From positions 12,385,785 to 12,449,784 of the forward strand of contig JAJEKV010000038.1 in NCBI GenBank assembly GCA_021234155.1: a stretch of 64,000 nucleotides of DNA, in the 5' to 3' direction. The notes beneath the pieces were generated by a model. It was not told the DNA's origin. It saw only the letters and a list, made by a program, of their open reading frames with translations, and searched no databases. Below, piece after piece: positions 33,721 to 46,084 of the stretch (position 1 is its first letter; each line of letters begins with the position of its first letter). Source of the stretch: Isoetes taiwanensis. Taxonomy: Eukaryota > Streptophyta > Lycopodiopsida > Isoetales > Isoetaceae. The position numbers and the translations under genes are program-made.

Positions 33721-35034
33721 TTAATCGTGAATGTTACAAAGGACTCCATCTTTGTCTTTATGGGTGTGAATGATACAAAGGACTCCATCTTTGTCTTTAT
33801 GGGTGCTTAGCATGTGTTGAGAACTGTGAATGATCCGAAGGAGGACCCCATGTTTATGTTTGTGTGCCACAAAGAGATTGAATGCAAACCTTTTTACTTG
33901 GATGGATGGCTCATCAAAATGGCATATCTTTTGGATCAATCACTATACAACACCACCTTCATTTGTAAGATATTTGCAACATTTCAAAGATGATAATTTC
34001 ACTAATTACTTTTACCATAGTTGTATTTTCCATGACAATAGCCAGAAGATTGACTTAATAGATTTTGGTCACAAATGCCAATACTTATCCTTGATTTCAC
34101 TTGATTGAGTCTGCTTTAATATGGTCTCTATATCTCTGAAGACTCTTTATTAAGAACATTTGTAATACACACCAGCTACATCCTAGTAATCCTAGTACTA
34201 TCTTCATTTATTTATTTTTATGCAAAGAACTCTAATTGAAAGAAAAAGCCTTTTTGTGTTCTGTTTCTCTGATAAAAACATAATTGAAATAGAAACACAA
34301 CTTTAAATGAAAATAAAAACGTAATCTAAAGTGGCTGAGATAGAACATGCATCATTCAACAATTTTGTGGCAAGAAAAGAAGACATGTTTACAGCATATA
34401 CGGATAGATCTCTCCACTTAGAGTTTGCCAATCAAGATAGTACTTTCTGATAGGTATCCCCACATATATTGCTTACACTGCTTACAGAGCCAAAGGAAAG
34501 GAAAAAGAGCAAAATTTGTAGCTCACAGTTGATTTATCAATACAAAAGAAAGCACTTGCTCTTTAAGAGCTGCAGAGAAAGCAGGAATGCTAAACAATGG
34601 CCAATGTAACAGAAAAAGGCTTGACTTGTAATGCAATCACATAAGAAGGACCCAGAAGAACAGAACAAAAGCACAAATCGTTCAAAGAAAATCATGCCTT
34701 ACCTTCCACAAACAGAGATGGACATGTTGCGGCTGCTAATGGGGTTGGATCCAGTGAGCTTGAATCCTGCTTGAATCCATATGCTAGTGGTCTTGAAACA
34801 GAAGTTGGATTAGAAGTCATGACATCTTCAGCTATGCACTAAATGGCTCATCTATGCACTATGCACTAAAGGCTACTGATTGGCTTCAATCCGAGTGCTA
34901 AGGTGCTCTGCGGATGCTTCATGTCAACAGGATGTTTACATTTCTTGCACCAAGCAATAATTCCAAACTCATGTTTGTCTGCATCAAAAGTAGAATAAAA
35001 AGGACAAAGCTTAACACCAGGCATTTCTAGCAGG
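33721..35034. other. Probable Helitron D interior, no gene
   Basis: A 46-bp unit containing GGACTCCATCTTTGTCTTTA is duplicated at 33737-33806. The rest is A/T-rich with no recognisable exon. Confidence 0.35.
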
Positions 35035-35522
35035 GATAGTCGACGTCCAACGACGTCGCGACGTCGAAGAACGACGGGTCATCGTCGAACATCGACAACA
35101 TCGTCGTTGCTCAACGACGACAACGTGTTTCGGCGTCGTTCAACGACGTTTGGGAAGGTGGCGTGTCGGATTGGCTGCGTGGCATGGATCGCCGTTTCCG
35201 CAGGCGCACAATGTCAAAAAACATCGCCACCGGACGTCGTTGAACGACGCCTCACGTGAGCCGACGTGGCACATCCGGCCGCGGTTTGCCGACATGCGGC
35301 ACGCCACCGTGTTTCGCCATCGTCGACATGACGCCGTTGAACGACGACCGAAAAATCGACGTGACCGGCCGGCCGTGGGCTTGTCGCGACATCCGGCCGG
35401 CACGCCAAAGTGTCTCGCCAGTCGCACGCCAAAGTGGCAAAGTAGTTTTGCAGCATTGGCCGGTATCGTCATGCTTTTAACGCTATTGTCGCCAGAAGAC
35501 GTAAAACGCTGTTTAACGACGC
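35035..35522. mobile_element. CpG-rich patch with AACGACG repeats, probable small transposon
   Basis: Dense ACGACG/CGTCGT motifs in both orientations are packed at 35040-35155 and continue to 35520. Long frames exist on both strands only because stop codons are rare in this composition. A similar patch with a CACTA-like end lies at 62646-63051, which suggests a shared DNA-transposon family. No end is defined here. Confidence 0.4.

Positions 35523-35525
<3 letters not shown>

Positions 35526-35611
<86 letters not shown>
35526..35611. repeat. (TA)n microsatellite, 86 bp
   Basis: Alternating T and A, followed by a T run and a second short (TA)n at 35634-35648. Confidence 0.95.
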
Positions 35612-35618
<7 letters not shown>

Positions 35619-35621
35619 GGG

Positions 35622-36895
35622 AATGGAGTTTGGATATATATATATATTTTGTGGCGAAGTGAAGTCAAGGGCCTCTTTTTTAGAAGCAAGATATTCAGAA
35701 TTAACAAATTGTAATTAATGCATAGTCTGGACTTAAATTCTTGATTTTTTGTCACTAGTTTCCTAAGTCATCGCCAACATACAGCCAACTTTCAAAAATT
35801 TTGGATAAGGTTTAGATCAAAGAGTTTGCATTAGAACGGTCAAAGGCAGACTTGTTGTTGGGCGGCCGAAATGGGCACACTTGCCCAAGTCAAACAAGGC
35901 CAGGGACCTTGCAAGGCCCTCCTCATTAGAGGGGAGAGTCCAGAACCTGTAAGGCGAGCCCCCAAAAGCTTCCCAAGGCTGACCTTTCTGGGCCGGCCCA
36001 CGGGGCGACGCTAAAGACCACTGCCAGTATCTCGGTTCCGTGATTCGACCAGTTGAATCCTTTGTTCCGGGAACACGTCCCAGAAGGTCCAAAAATCCAA
36101 CATCCGCGTCCGGAGAACATATCAAACCGCGAAGCGTCCCGGCGGCGCGGGTAGAAACCAAAGTGTTTTGTCGTTCGGACATTGCGGAGCTCTCGAAATG
36201 CCGATCCGACTCCGCCACATCGTCCAGGAATGCCAAAAATTACCCTAAGGACCAAGTTACCGCGGTCGGGTTTGCAAAAAGAAACAAACACTTACGCCCT
36301 ACATTGCGCAAAGATTCGCTGACCACCTCCTAGGCCAATTGACTACGAGTCGCGTTGCACATGAGATAGTTTGGAGGCTTCTTCGAGAAGGGGGTGGGCT
36401 TCGCCACAAAAAATGTCGACGTTAAAGAGTCCATTGGCGACGCAGATCACGGTTCCGGAGAGGGAAGTTGCCCGTCCGTCGCCCGGGGCAGCCGGGGAGA
36501 GGACTTTTGGGGCAAGCCGCTTCGGTGGTTTTAGGGTCCGATGCTCGGCGTCAACACCCCCCTCTGGCAAGACACGGCGCCAAGGTCCTGATCCAACCGA
36601 CAAGCATAGAGCCTCTCAAACGTAAACCCTATGAGTTTGCCGTGTTCCCAGCGGGGTTTGCGTTTTGGGTGCGAAGTTTTGGTCTTTTGCACTTGGGGCG
36701 TGGCCAATCACATGCGCTTGAAGCGAAGCAAGGAGAGGACGGAATGGAGTTTGGACGTACTCCTCCCGTTGGCGGTTAGAAGTCAAGGCCCTTTTGCGGT
36801 AGCAAGACATTAGAATTAGTGAATTAATGCATAGTATGGACTTAAATTCGATTTTTTTGTCGGCCTAGCATCCTAAGTCGCCAACATACGTGCAT
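35622..36895. repeat. Pair of direct repeats flanking a 0.95-kb G/C-richer core
   Basis: 35622-35787 and 36741-36890 share GGAATGGAGTTTGGA, AGTCAAGG, TTAATGCATAGT, GGACTTAAATTC and CGCCAACATA in the same order and spacing. This resembles a tandem duplication or the terminal repeats of a small LTR-type (TRIM) element. No primer-binding site was recognised. Frames in the core (35817-36813) overlap on opposite strands and are not supported as genes. Confidence 0.5.
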
Positions 36896-38230
36896 GTTGA
36901 GATAAACTACATCTTCGCATGTTGGTAGGGTATTAGTTCTCGTGAGGGGACAAAATTAAAAAAATATCTGATCTATATATGTTCTTATGTTTCGCGCTTA
37001 TCCGACCGTCCGTTCGAGATCTGATGGCTCACGTGGGTTTGGGATGTATCCTACGGCCCAGACGGCATGGGAGTTTACATATATAACATGCACCATGCTC
37101 CTACGGTCCAGATTGATTTGATCCTGACCGTCGGTCCGAGATCCGAGCCGGCTCACTTGGCTTGGGGACATCCCCACGGTGCCGCGTGGCTTTGGGAATT
37201 ATATGTAATAGATCCTACGGCTCATATTGCTTTTATATAGTGAGATCTTGATCGTTGATCGAGTCTAAGATCCTAAGGTTCATATTGAATGCTCGTTCCT
37301 TAAGGAAAGGCTTTTAAAATTTTTTATGTTATTGGGGGGATTCGAACCCTGGTCCTCAACCCTCCAAACCCCCCACTCTAACCACTAGACCAAGCATTAA
37401 TCCTATGAAGTATTTATGTTTTAAATATACTTAAGGGTAATATTCTAATTAAGATAAAATAGACTATAATATTCTAGGATGTTTTGAAAGTTTCAAAATG
37501 TTCCAGAAAGTTCTAAAATGTTCTACAAATTTCTAGAATGTAAGGGAATCCAGGAGAATTAAAGGGAATATAAGGAAATCTCATAAATTGTAAGAGAATC
37601 TAGGAAAATATACAAGTCTAACGGAATCTCTTAAAATCTAATTGAATCTAAGGGAATCTTCATAATATCTAAGGGAATCTAAGAGAATCTTGATAAATCT
37701 TAGAGTTTTTTTAAGATTTTGCAAAGAGCGACAATAGAATGTTCTAAAATGTTTCATAATAAAGGTGTACAATATAAATCTTGAAAAAAAAATATTCTAG
37801 ATGCTCGGGGCAAAGCACCTGGATCTAAAAATAGAAAATATTTTAAAAAATGTTGCCTACGGATCCAAAATAGATTATTTTTGGAAGGTTTTAAATGCTC
37901 ATGGGTAAGCACCTCAATCAAAATAGAAAATTCTAAGAGAACCTAGGGGAATTTTCATGAATGCTAAATATAATACATAGAATGTTGAAGAATATAGAGG
38001 AATCACAAGAGAATCTCGGTAGAATCGTTGGTCACCATAAGAACATGCTAAAACTGGAACAATGCGTCGTAGGACGTATTAATTTTCTTGTATATATATG
38101 TCGTCGTAACAAGCGAACACGTAGCTACATATACTAGTGGTGGAAACCTAACCTTTTTAAATCTAACAAAATAAAATTTTAAGATAAATTACATCTTTGC
38201 ATGTTGGTAAGGTATTAGTTATCGTAGCAG
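36896..38230. repeat. Second direct-repeat pair enclosing SINE and degenerate repeats
   Basis: About 43 bp containing GCATGTTGGTA and GGTATTAGTT at 36901-36943 recur at 38183-38225, in direct orientation, 1.28 kb apart. Between them are a SINE head (37330-37397) and a degenerate array of AATCTAAGGGAATCT (37540-37710). No gene. Confidence 0.4.
37310..37397 (-). mobile_element. tRNA-derived SINE-like sequence 2
   Basis: On the minus strand, TGGTCTAGTGGTTAGAG (A box) is followed by GGTTCGAATCC (B box, 37338-37348) at tRNA spacing, and then an A/T-rich tail. The arms do not complete a tRNA cloverleaf, so it is a Pol III retroposon head rather than a working tRNA gene. Confidence 0.6.
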
Positions 38231-38599
38231 GTAAGGTATTACTAGTTATCATCATCGTATTATATACCTCATAGCTCAACGGATGTACCACAAAACATTG
38301 AACATTTTCATGGTGGTATATTTCATAACTTTAACGGGTGTAGCAAGTCAAATAAACCCCTATCCAGTTAAATAAACCCATGTATCAAGTGTACATGCAT
38401 TCTATACTATTTAAAAAAGCAAAGGCAATCCCCGCTTATTTTCGAAACAAGTGGAAGCTTATGGAGGAGCGTTTTTTGAGGCGATTTTTGTAGCGGATCT
38501 ACTTTGGGGTCTATTCTAAGTGTAAGACAAGCTTCATAAGGTATGTGCACGGATCAACCAACTCGTTTTTTAATCTAAACTTGTTTTGGGTAGATTTAG
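38231..38599. other. Gene-free stretch
   Basis: A/T-rich DNA without a recognised feature. Short repeats of TTATCATCATCG and AAATAAACCC occur. Confidence 0.35.
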
Positions 38600-38890
38600 G
38601 GCTTTTTGTATTTGTTGTTTGTTCTTCCTTCAACCTTCATTCTTCTTCTTCCATTCTTGCATCCTTCTTCCATACATATTCTTCCATTCCCTTTGTCATC
38701 TTCTTCTTCGATTCTTCCTCCTCTTATACTACTTCTTCCTCCTCTTATTCAAATTCTTACTCTTAATCCTCCTCTTGCGCTTCATCTTCTTCGTATTCTT
38801 CCTCCCCATTTTCGGGTTCCTCCTCTTCTTCTTAGCCTTTTTCTTCTTGAATTCTTCCATTCTTCTTCTAATTTTTTTCCCATCTAAGAA
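38600..38890. repeat. Polypyrimidine (TTC/TCC)n-like tract
   Basis: About 290 bp of almost pure C/T on the plus strand, dominated by TTCTTCTTCC. Overlapping frames with Phe/Leu/Ser runs, and Lys/Arg runs on the other strand, derive from composition. Confidence 0.8.
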
Positions 38891-39340
38891 GGCGTCGTTA
38901 AAAGGCGAGACCCTTCTTCTTTCCACAATTTTTCCTTATTAGTTGTTTTATACTATTTCTTTCTAATCATTGAATTTTTGTTTTGCATGTACACTCCTAG
39001 CAAAATGTGTTGTTCTTGCAAAACAAGTTGGCACCTCTTCGGGTAAGGATTTAATTTTTCAATACGCTAATAAAATACTAATGCTTTATTTAGGTTAAAT
39101 TGTTATCCAAGAAGGGGACGTCATTGAAACCACCCCTCCCCCATTGATTTTCCATATTTTTTTTTCCTTTAAGTTGTTTATTTATACTAATATTTTACTA
39201 ATCATTGAATTTATTGTTTTGCATGTACACTCCTAGCAAATCGTTGTTTGTGCAAAACAACTTTGCCTTTGTACCCGAGGTAAGCATTTAATTTTCAATA
39301 TATGCTTAATGTATTGATTAATGTATTTAGCTTAATTTAT
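38885..39340 (+). repeat. Two tandem exon-like units of about 230 bp
   Basis: Each unit has a polypyrimidine stretch, TTTGCATGTACACTCCTAG as a plausible splice acceptor, an exon-like 40-45 bp with TTGCAAAACAA, and a GGTAAG donor. Copies start at about 38885 and about 39108. The exon-like parts differ by small indels, so no shared protein is certain. Confidence 0.5.
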
Positions 39341-41000
39341 TGATTAATGTATTTAGCTAAAAAATTGAGGCTTCATTTATTTTTTGTATTTTTAATATAT
39401 TTAAAAGCGACATCATTTAATGGCGTTAAAATCTTATATTTCTTTATTGGTTAAATTCATTTTATAGGCTTTAAATTAAATGTATTAACTTCATTCATAA
39501 TAAATGTATTATTATTATTTTTTTCAATTTATAAAAAAAAAAAACTAGCAAAAAGGCACGCCAGAGGCCATAGAAAATAGAGGCGCAAGAAAATTAGGGC
39601 AAGGTAATTGGATACCAAACGATATTTGAATTGTCTTTTACGTTTTTTTTTCTAAACCATCTGAAAGCTTAATAAGGGCAAAATTGGATTGAAATTTATG
39701 TCCATGATAGAAATAGCATTTTTGTTTGGATAGTTTAGATGGTGCCCCTGCGTTTAAGTTACAGTATTTCCTAGTTTTGGAAGGGCAGGATATGAGGTTG
39801 TTGTAGCTGTCTTTCGGTTGTGTCGTAAAGGTTTATGTAACGTCTTTCGGTCTCATTTGCCTTTTTCTTGCATTTGGTTTCTTCTAAGAGGTCGAAGTGG
39901 AAGTTTTTTTCGTACGGTTTGTGCTTGTCGACATCTGCTGCCATTTTGAGATTTGGTTTTGTTTTGTGCTGTTTGTACCTAGTTTATTGTTTGTCCTACG
40001 TATTTTTTGTTGTTCTTATTGCACGTTAGGCAATATATCTATATCGTAGGTTTTATTATCGTAGGTTTTATTTTGAATTGTTAGTTGTATTAAAGTTGTT
40101 TTTACGTATAAATATTTTTGTTTTTTCCTTTTTCTTTAGTTTTAGTTCTGGTGTGTTTATAGTTATTAAAATAGGATTTGCGATTGAGATCAAAATTGTA
40201 TTGTATTACGTTGAATTGTTTAGCATTTTGAATAGTTTAGCATATGAAAAATATCAAAGTGAAATTGTAAGGGTATTAACTGTGAAGTTTATATCTCAAG
40301 CTTGATTGTGCTAAATGGTAAAGTAGTACAACTTTTAATCCGTGAATTGGCAGGCACTAGGAAATGAATAGAGGAAAAGAGTTAAAGAAAATTATGATCT
40401 AAGTTTGATCTCTCTATCTACACATGATAGAGCAAAGCTAGACAGTTGTTCTTGACAACTTTTGAAAGTTGACTTAGGCTTGTTCTTTCTATTTAAAGCT
40501 CCCTCTATTTAAAGCTCCCTGGGTTAGGTTCCACACTACGAGTTAGCGTGCAAGTATTATGAAGATAAAGTAGCATAAGTACAAGGGTTTTGGAACTGCC
40601 CAGATGCGTGAACGGTGTGCCTTCTCAGACTGATCAAATTGGTATTGGTAGAATTAGGTGTTACAAATTATTTGCAGACTTTAATTTTGAATCATATTTA
40701 AATGATTTGCAAAAGGAGTGCCATTGCATGTTCTTTTCATTCTGACTTTGCAAGTGTAGTTTATTAGCAAAAATCTGCTTTAAGCTCGATTGGACAAGCT
40801 AGAGAACCCAGTAGTGACATATTAGTTTGCAATACCCATCTGGAATATATTATAAAAATGAATGATGTTCTTTGATATCTATCTTTGGTGTAAATGTTTA
40901 TCTTTGATGTTCCCGAGCTGACTGCAAATACGCTACTTGTTGAAGCAAGAGTGCCTTGAGCTCCTTCTGGTTTGCCTGAGATCAAGAACAATCTTTAATA
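39341..41000. other. A/T-rich stretch, no supported gene
   Basis: The 75-codon frame at 40078-40305 is hydrophobic and low in complexity. I do not recognise it. Nothing else is visible. Confidence 0.35.
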
Positions 41001-42479
41001 CTAGTAATGGTGCCCAGCGTTGCTGGGCATCGTTAGAAACCTACAAAGATAGGGAACTTGTGAAGGAAAATTTTGAAGATATTTGTGATTGCTTGTTAAT
41101 TTCTTGTTGGATTATAGCGTTGGTTCTATGATGAACCTTTAGATATATGGTTCGTGTTTATTTGGCATTTTATATATCCATTAATTTTTTATTTTGATAC
41201 AATTCTATGAATTCCTTGATGTGATAAGTATTATTATTGCAAAAAAAAAAAGCTTCTTGTTTTATAAGAATTTACCAATTTATTTGGCTTATCAACATAA
41301 TGTGCCCCTCTTATTCTTTTGCCCTCCATATTATATTATCATAGATTGATGTTTAATTGGCAAAACAATGATAACTAAGAAATGTGATCAATGTTAACTT
41401 GGTTCAGCATCAAAATAACGCAATACCATACAACATTAAGCAATACCATACAACATTAAATAAGATGGAGTCCATATTGTGCCAAATTGCTTATTTCATG
41501 AATTGCTTATTTATAATTTGCATCATACCACATAATCATTGGCTTTTTACAATTCCAACTCTGGTTTCAGAGCTTCATTTTTTATGGTTTGAGAACCTAT
41601 GTAAGTGTTGTTGGCCTTGATGGGTGTAATGATACCTCACATTATATTCACTTAAAAGTACAAAATCAACATTCCAAAATCAACATGCCAATATGCTCAC
41701 ATCTTACCCATGCTAGCTGCGTTTGATTGGCTCATATACAATTATTTGATCTCATAACACCATCTTCCATCTTTGGCCTAATCACTCTCATAAATGTCAA
41801 AAACAAACAACCCTTCATCTTTATTATAATTAGATCAAGTGAAGGACAAATTTTTCAAGCTGCTACTCTTTTGCCCAAGCTTCCAACAAATCATGCCTTC
41901 CACTTTGGCATATCACTTCCGATCACCAAAATTCTTGCATCTGCTAATTACCTCGTGCCCTGCCCTAGTTCTTGCATATCTTTACTTCTTGCATCCCTGT
42001 TTATTCGTCAGGAAGCCATAAAATCACAATCATAAGCCATTGTTAGCAAATTTAAAGCACTTTCTACAAATTTGCCCTCTTTGGCCCTGCTTTGGCTCAC
42101 TATCAGATTCTTTAGGGCCCTAAAAAATTTTAATGTGAAAAAAGCAAATCCTGAACTGATGCACAGAACTGCCTTAAGGCCTTCTGTTCACTTATAAAGT
42201 AGGCAGATGCCTTGATATTGTTTTGGAAGTATATCTATGTAATTAAAACGAAGCATTGCCTGTAGACAATTATGAATAAACAAAAAACCAAAACAAAGTA
42301 TGAAACAAATGCAGATGGAAAAATGAAGCATTGCATACCTTGAATACTGTTGTCTAGATGTCCTTAATGCAACGAATCAGGATCACTGTTGCGGTCACCC
42401 ATAGGACCAAATAACTATGCTTTGAAAACAGGGGACCTAGCAGCCAGAATAAGCTTATGAGCTTTTAATTCCTCTCCAT

Positions 42480-43008
42480 CTACTTCAAGTGTGATGTCTG
42501 TATCTTCTCCATTCTCAAGAAGGCCACCAAAGTCCTGTCTTGATTCTGGTTCTGGTGTTGAATAGAATGCATCTTTGAACCTTGTGTCCAAGCTTGGACG
42601 ACACCCATAGTGCGTTTAATCTCAAGGGTGCCATTCTTTAAAAAATTGGAGTGTCTCTCTTGAAGAATCGTAAGTCCAAGATCAACATTCTGCAATACTA
42701 CAAAGGCAACGAACACACACATAAAACACACATTTGAACCTAAAAATCCCAAAAAAAGACACAGGATTGAGCGGGCAAAGAACATTTACCACATATTGCT
42801 TCGATATTTCAACGTCCCAGCAACATACCGTGACAGCATACTGTGATTTTGAAGGTGCTAAAACGGACAAAGCCCCAATTCCTGCGATGATGTTGGTGGT
42901 TTCTGCTCCCAAATTGGCCAAACCTTGAACCATAGATTTTACTATAACCAAGCTGCTACTCCTGACCCAGACCGCTGCTCGAGACTTGCCATAGTCACCA
43001 AGAGCCAT
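42480..43008 (-). pseudogene. Captured exon-like frames, family unknown
   Basis: Two overlapping minus-strand frames read like ordinary protein: IVKSMVQGLANLGAETTNII in 42682-43008, and [20 protein letters not shown] in 42480-42785. They lie inside Helitron A in the Helitron's own direction, as captured exons often do. I do not recognise a domain. Confidence 0.35.
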
Positions 43009-44062
43009 CTTCTGCTAGGGCACAGGGAGATATGCAGCTATGACGGCTTGAATATACAAATCAAACATTTTATTCAATATGGCCATCTTTAATCTCTGAA
43101 AAAAAAGTGTGACATTGTATATCCCTGCATGCGACTGTGTTCCATGATAAGCAAAGTATTCTTCTAATGAGCTGAATTCATATATTTCTGCTAGACCTTT
43201 AATGTCAGGTTAAATAACAGTTTTAGAATGTTTTGAAATTTCCACATCCCACATCTTTGAACGATCATCAGAATCATAGTGCAACCCAAATCCCCCATCC
43301 ACATCACGGTGGATCTGTATAATTCCATTGTAAAGTTGCATTAAATTCTAATTGGAGTTATCTGAGCTCTATTGCGAATTTTTTTTCCAGCATCCATCTG
43401 ACCAGATCCTCAGAAAACCTTTTGATGTCTTTATGAGCAGGTTATGAAGTAGGAACAAAGATTATATCTGAGCAAATCTGAATCTGCTTCCTTCTGAATA
43501 TGGAGCTCTAAGTTAATTTTAGATGCATCAAAATAGCAGAATTGGACTGTGTTGCATGCACACTATGTACACTGATTATGGTCTCCTGCTTCTACTTGAA
43601 TCTAAAAGCTAAACCCATCTTAATTCAGAGTTGCCCATCGTTACCTTCCAGGATAGCCTCAAGGAGTTTTTCAACATCATTTTGAACCAGATAGTTGGAT
43701 TTTTAAGAAGAACTCTTAGAATGAAAATAATAATACGCTATTTTCTGTAACCAAGGAAGAGATATACCTCATCAAGAACTCTACAATGTGCATTATGTGG
43801 AAAGGAGCTGGCAAGATTGAGCCATGAACAACAAATTCTGTGGCCACCCCTTAGATCCTATACATGGTATGTCGGAAGGTCTGAGATAGGAGATTTTAAA
43901 ATTTCTTAAATATACCATCAAAGCAGCAACCTCGCATCTGCGCAGAACCACTTCATCGTTGCCATGATCTACTGTGCATAGCTAATCGGTCTCCAAAGGG
44001 TCTGCAAACCTGAACAGATAGGATGGATAACTGTTTCTAGCTCAACTCCGGTTAGCCCAAGC

Positions 44063-44284
44063 TCAAGAAGTCTCGAAATCCTCTGCTTTTGTGTATACAT
44101 GTTTCAATCCGCTACAACACTCCCATGCCATTTTTGAGTCAGATCCTTCCCGCGAGGTTAAAATAATGAGGCAGAGCTTTAGCCAGAAAAGATCAGCTTT
44201 CAAATAAATCCCCTCCGGAGTTACTTGCCTCAGATTCGAAAGCTGAGGGCAAGCCCAAGCCCTAACCCGTCTGTTCTCTACCAC
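44063..44284 (-). pseudogene. Captured exon-like frame near 5' end of Helitron A
   Basis: A 73-codon minus-strand frame contains LSNLRQVTPEGIYLKADLFW and ends in a Lys/Glu-rich part. Not recognised; probably captured. Confidence 0.25.
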
Positions 44285-44499
44285 AAAACTGAACCTAGCT
44301 TTCTATTATCCTAGCTTTCTACAGCTATGGCATCTGCCATAGCCAAGGCCTCCCGCATGGTTTTCGAGCTATGGGTATGATCTCTGCCGTCTAAAGTAAA
44401 CAGATGATCTCGATCGTCCGATTTAGGGCTGGATACAACATAGCATAACATTATAATATAGGACTAGTAAATTGCCCACCGTTGGTGGGCTTTACATGT

Positions 44500-46084
44500 G
44501 ATTGTTCACCTTTGTGATCGTTCCATGTGATGTCTTGGAAGTGGGCTTAGAGTGAGGAGATGCGTGATTGATGGTATAAGAGTTTTGTTTGTATTAATTT
44601 AATGGTCTTAATGTGATCCAAATCAAATTAAGTAGTGTCTATTTGTTATGTGGTTATTTTGCATATGTTGGGCTTTTATAAAAGATAAACCCATTATGTG
44701 TTGTATTTTGAGCACAAAGCCCAAAAGATTTTAAGATGTTAAGATAGTACCACGTAAGTCCATTCTGACTACATTCTAGAACCCCTCGGTTATAAGGTTT
44801 TAGAAAGCTTCTAAAATGGAAATCTCACCTAACCTTAAACTTGAAGCCCAAAATGAGGAGGACCTCTCAGATCATGATAAATCCCACCTAACAATCAATC
44901 CAATCACCGCTCAATCGTGCCTGAGAAGCCGTCTCATTTTCCTAATCCAGTTTCCTTGTGAAGTAACGGTTTCCAATCATACTGCTATGAAATGCAAAAT
45001 TGATCAAGACATCCAAACTCTATATGTGCCATAGTTGGGAGCAATCCACAATTGTTGTGTTGTTATGTTAGAAATATAAAATGTTAGAAATATAAAATGT
45101 ATTCAACAACTTAGATGTGAAGCAAAAAATTGTAAACTGGGATTAGGCTAAAAGGCAAAAACTCTGTAAGGAGCAAAATAAAACCGAAAAATGTCAAGAA
45201 CACTTTATAGTTTGCAAGGTGATGCTTTGCATATTCTTGCAAAGTCCATGGGAACAAAATATAAGGTATTGTTGGGATTTCTTTGGAAAAAGTTGTGCAA
45301 CAACATTGTGATTCTTGAGATTGAGTTGGTATGCATTATTAAAAGAGCAAAATATAGCTATAGGTAATCCCTTATCAATTGTGTGGTGCACACGTCCTAA
45401 ATTATGTAGCACGTTATGATGCATGGAGACCATTTTGTTTTATGGTGGTCTATTTTGTTTTAACAGCTATACTACATTGGCTCCAACACTGAACAGTTTA
45501 ATGTGTAAATGAAGTCATTAACATACCACTTTATGCTAAAGTACCACTTTATGAAATGGATTCTTTTTCTAAAAGCATTGATATGGTAATATTGATTTTG
45601 AATCTGGATCTCTTCTATCAATTGGACTTGTAGTTTCACAAATCTCAACTACTTTGTTTCCATATCTGTAGGACTGAAATGGTTTCACTTTCGGTGGGGT
45701 TTAACACATCTCAACTACTTTGTTTCCATATCGTTAGTAGAACATGCCCAACCGTAATAAAAATGATGCACAAACTTTCTATATTGCTAGACACCAACAT
45801 ACTTTGTACAACAATAAATTAGCCACTCGGATGACAAATTCTTTCGCACTGTTTCATCATTAGCTAAAAGTATTTCTACTGATCATCCTGCAATGAGAAA
45901 GGAAAAAAATAGTAGTTGTAAATTATCTCTTTGGATCGAATTTTGAAGGATTAAAGCGGTCTCGTAGCATGGCACCTATGACGATTGCACCTATGGCATT
46001 TGTGAACTTCGATATCCGGATAAAAAGAAGATTGCACGCACGGCATTTGTGGATTTCAAATATCTGTATTGCGGCTTGAAATTT
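44500..46084. other. Helitron B interior, left part, no gene
   Basis: A/T-rich. The 72-codon plus-strand frame at 44816-45034 and the minus-strand frame at 45194-45433 have no recognisable domain. Confidence 0.35.

Larger units (their letters stand above)
41001..44463 (-). mobile_element. Helitron A, 3.46 kb
   Basis: The 3' end is CTAGTAATGGTGCCCAGCG at 41001 with the standard hairpin. The 5' end on the minus strand is TCCTATATTATAATG at 44463. A precedes the 3' end, and Helitron B abuts the 5' end. The last roughly 60 bp match the 5' ends of B and C. No Rep/helicase gene. Most of the body appears to be captured sequence. Confidence 0.75.

Noticed and set aside
35140-35662. Long frames on both strands over the CpG-rich patch
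   Set aside because: Stop codons are rare in G/C-rich DNA, and the frames run into the (TA)n tract as a Tyr-Ile repeat.
37330-37397. A functional tRNA gene
   Set aside because: A and B boxes are present, but no complete acceptor or anticodon stem forms. An A/T-rich tail favours a SINE.
38545-38942. Overlapping frames rich in Phe, Leu and Ser
   Set aside because: They arise from the polypyrimidine tract and are open in several frames at once.
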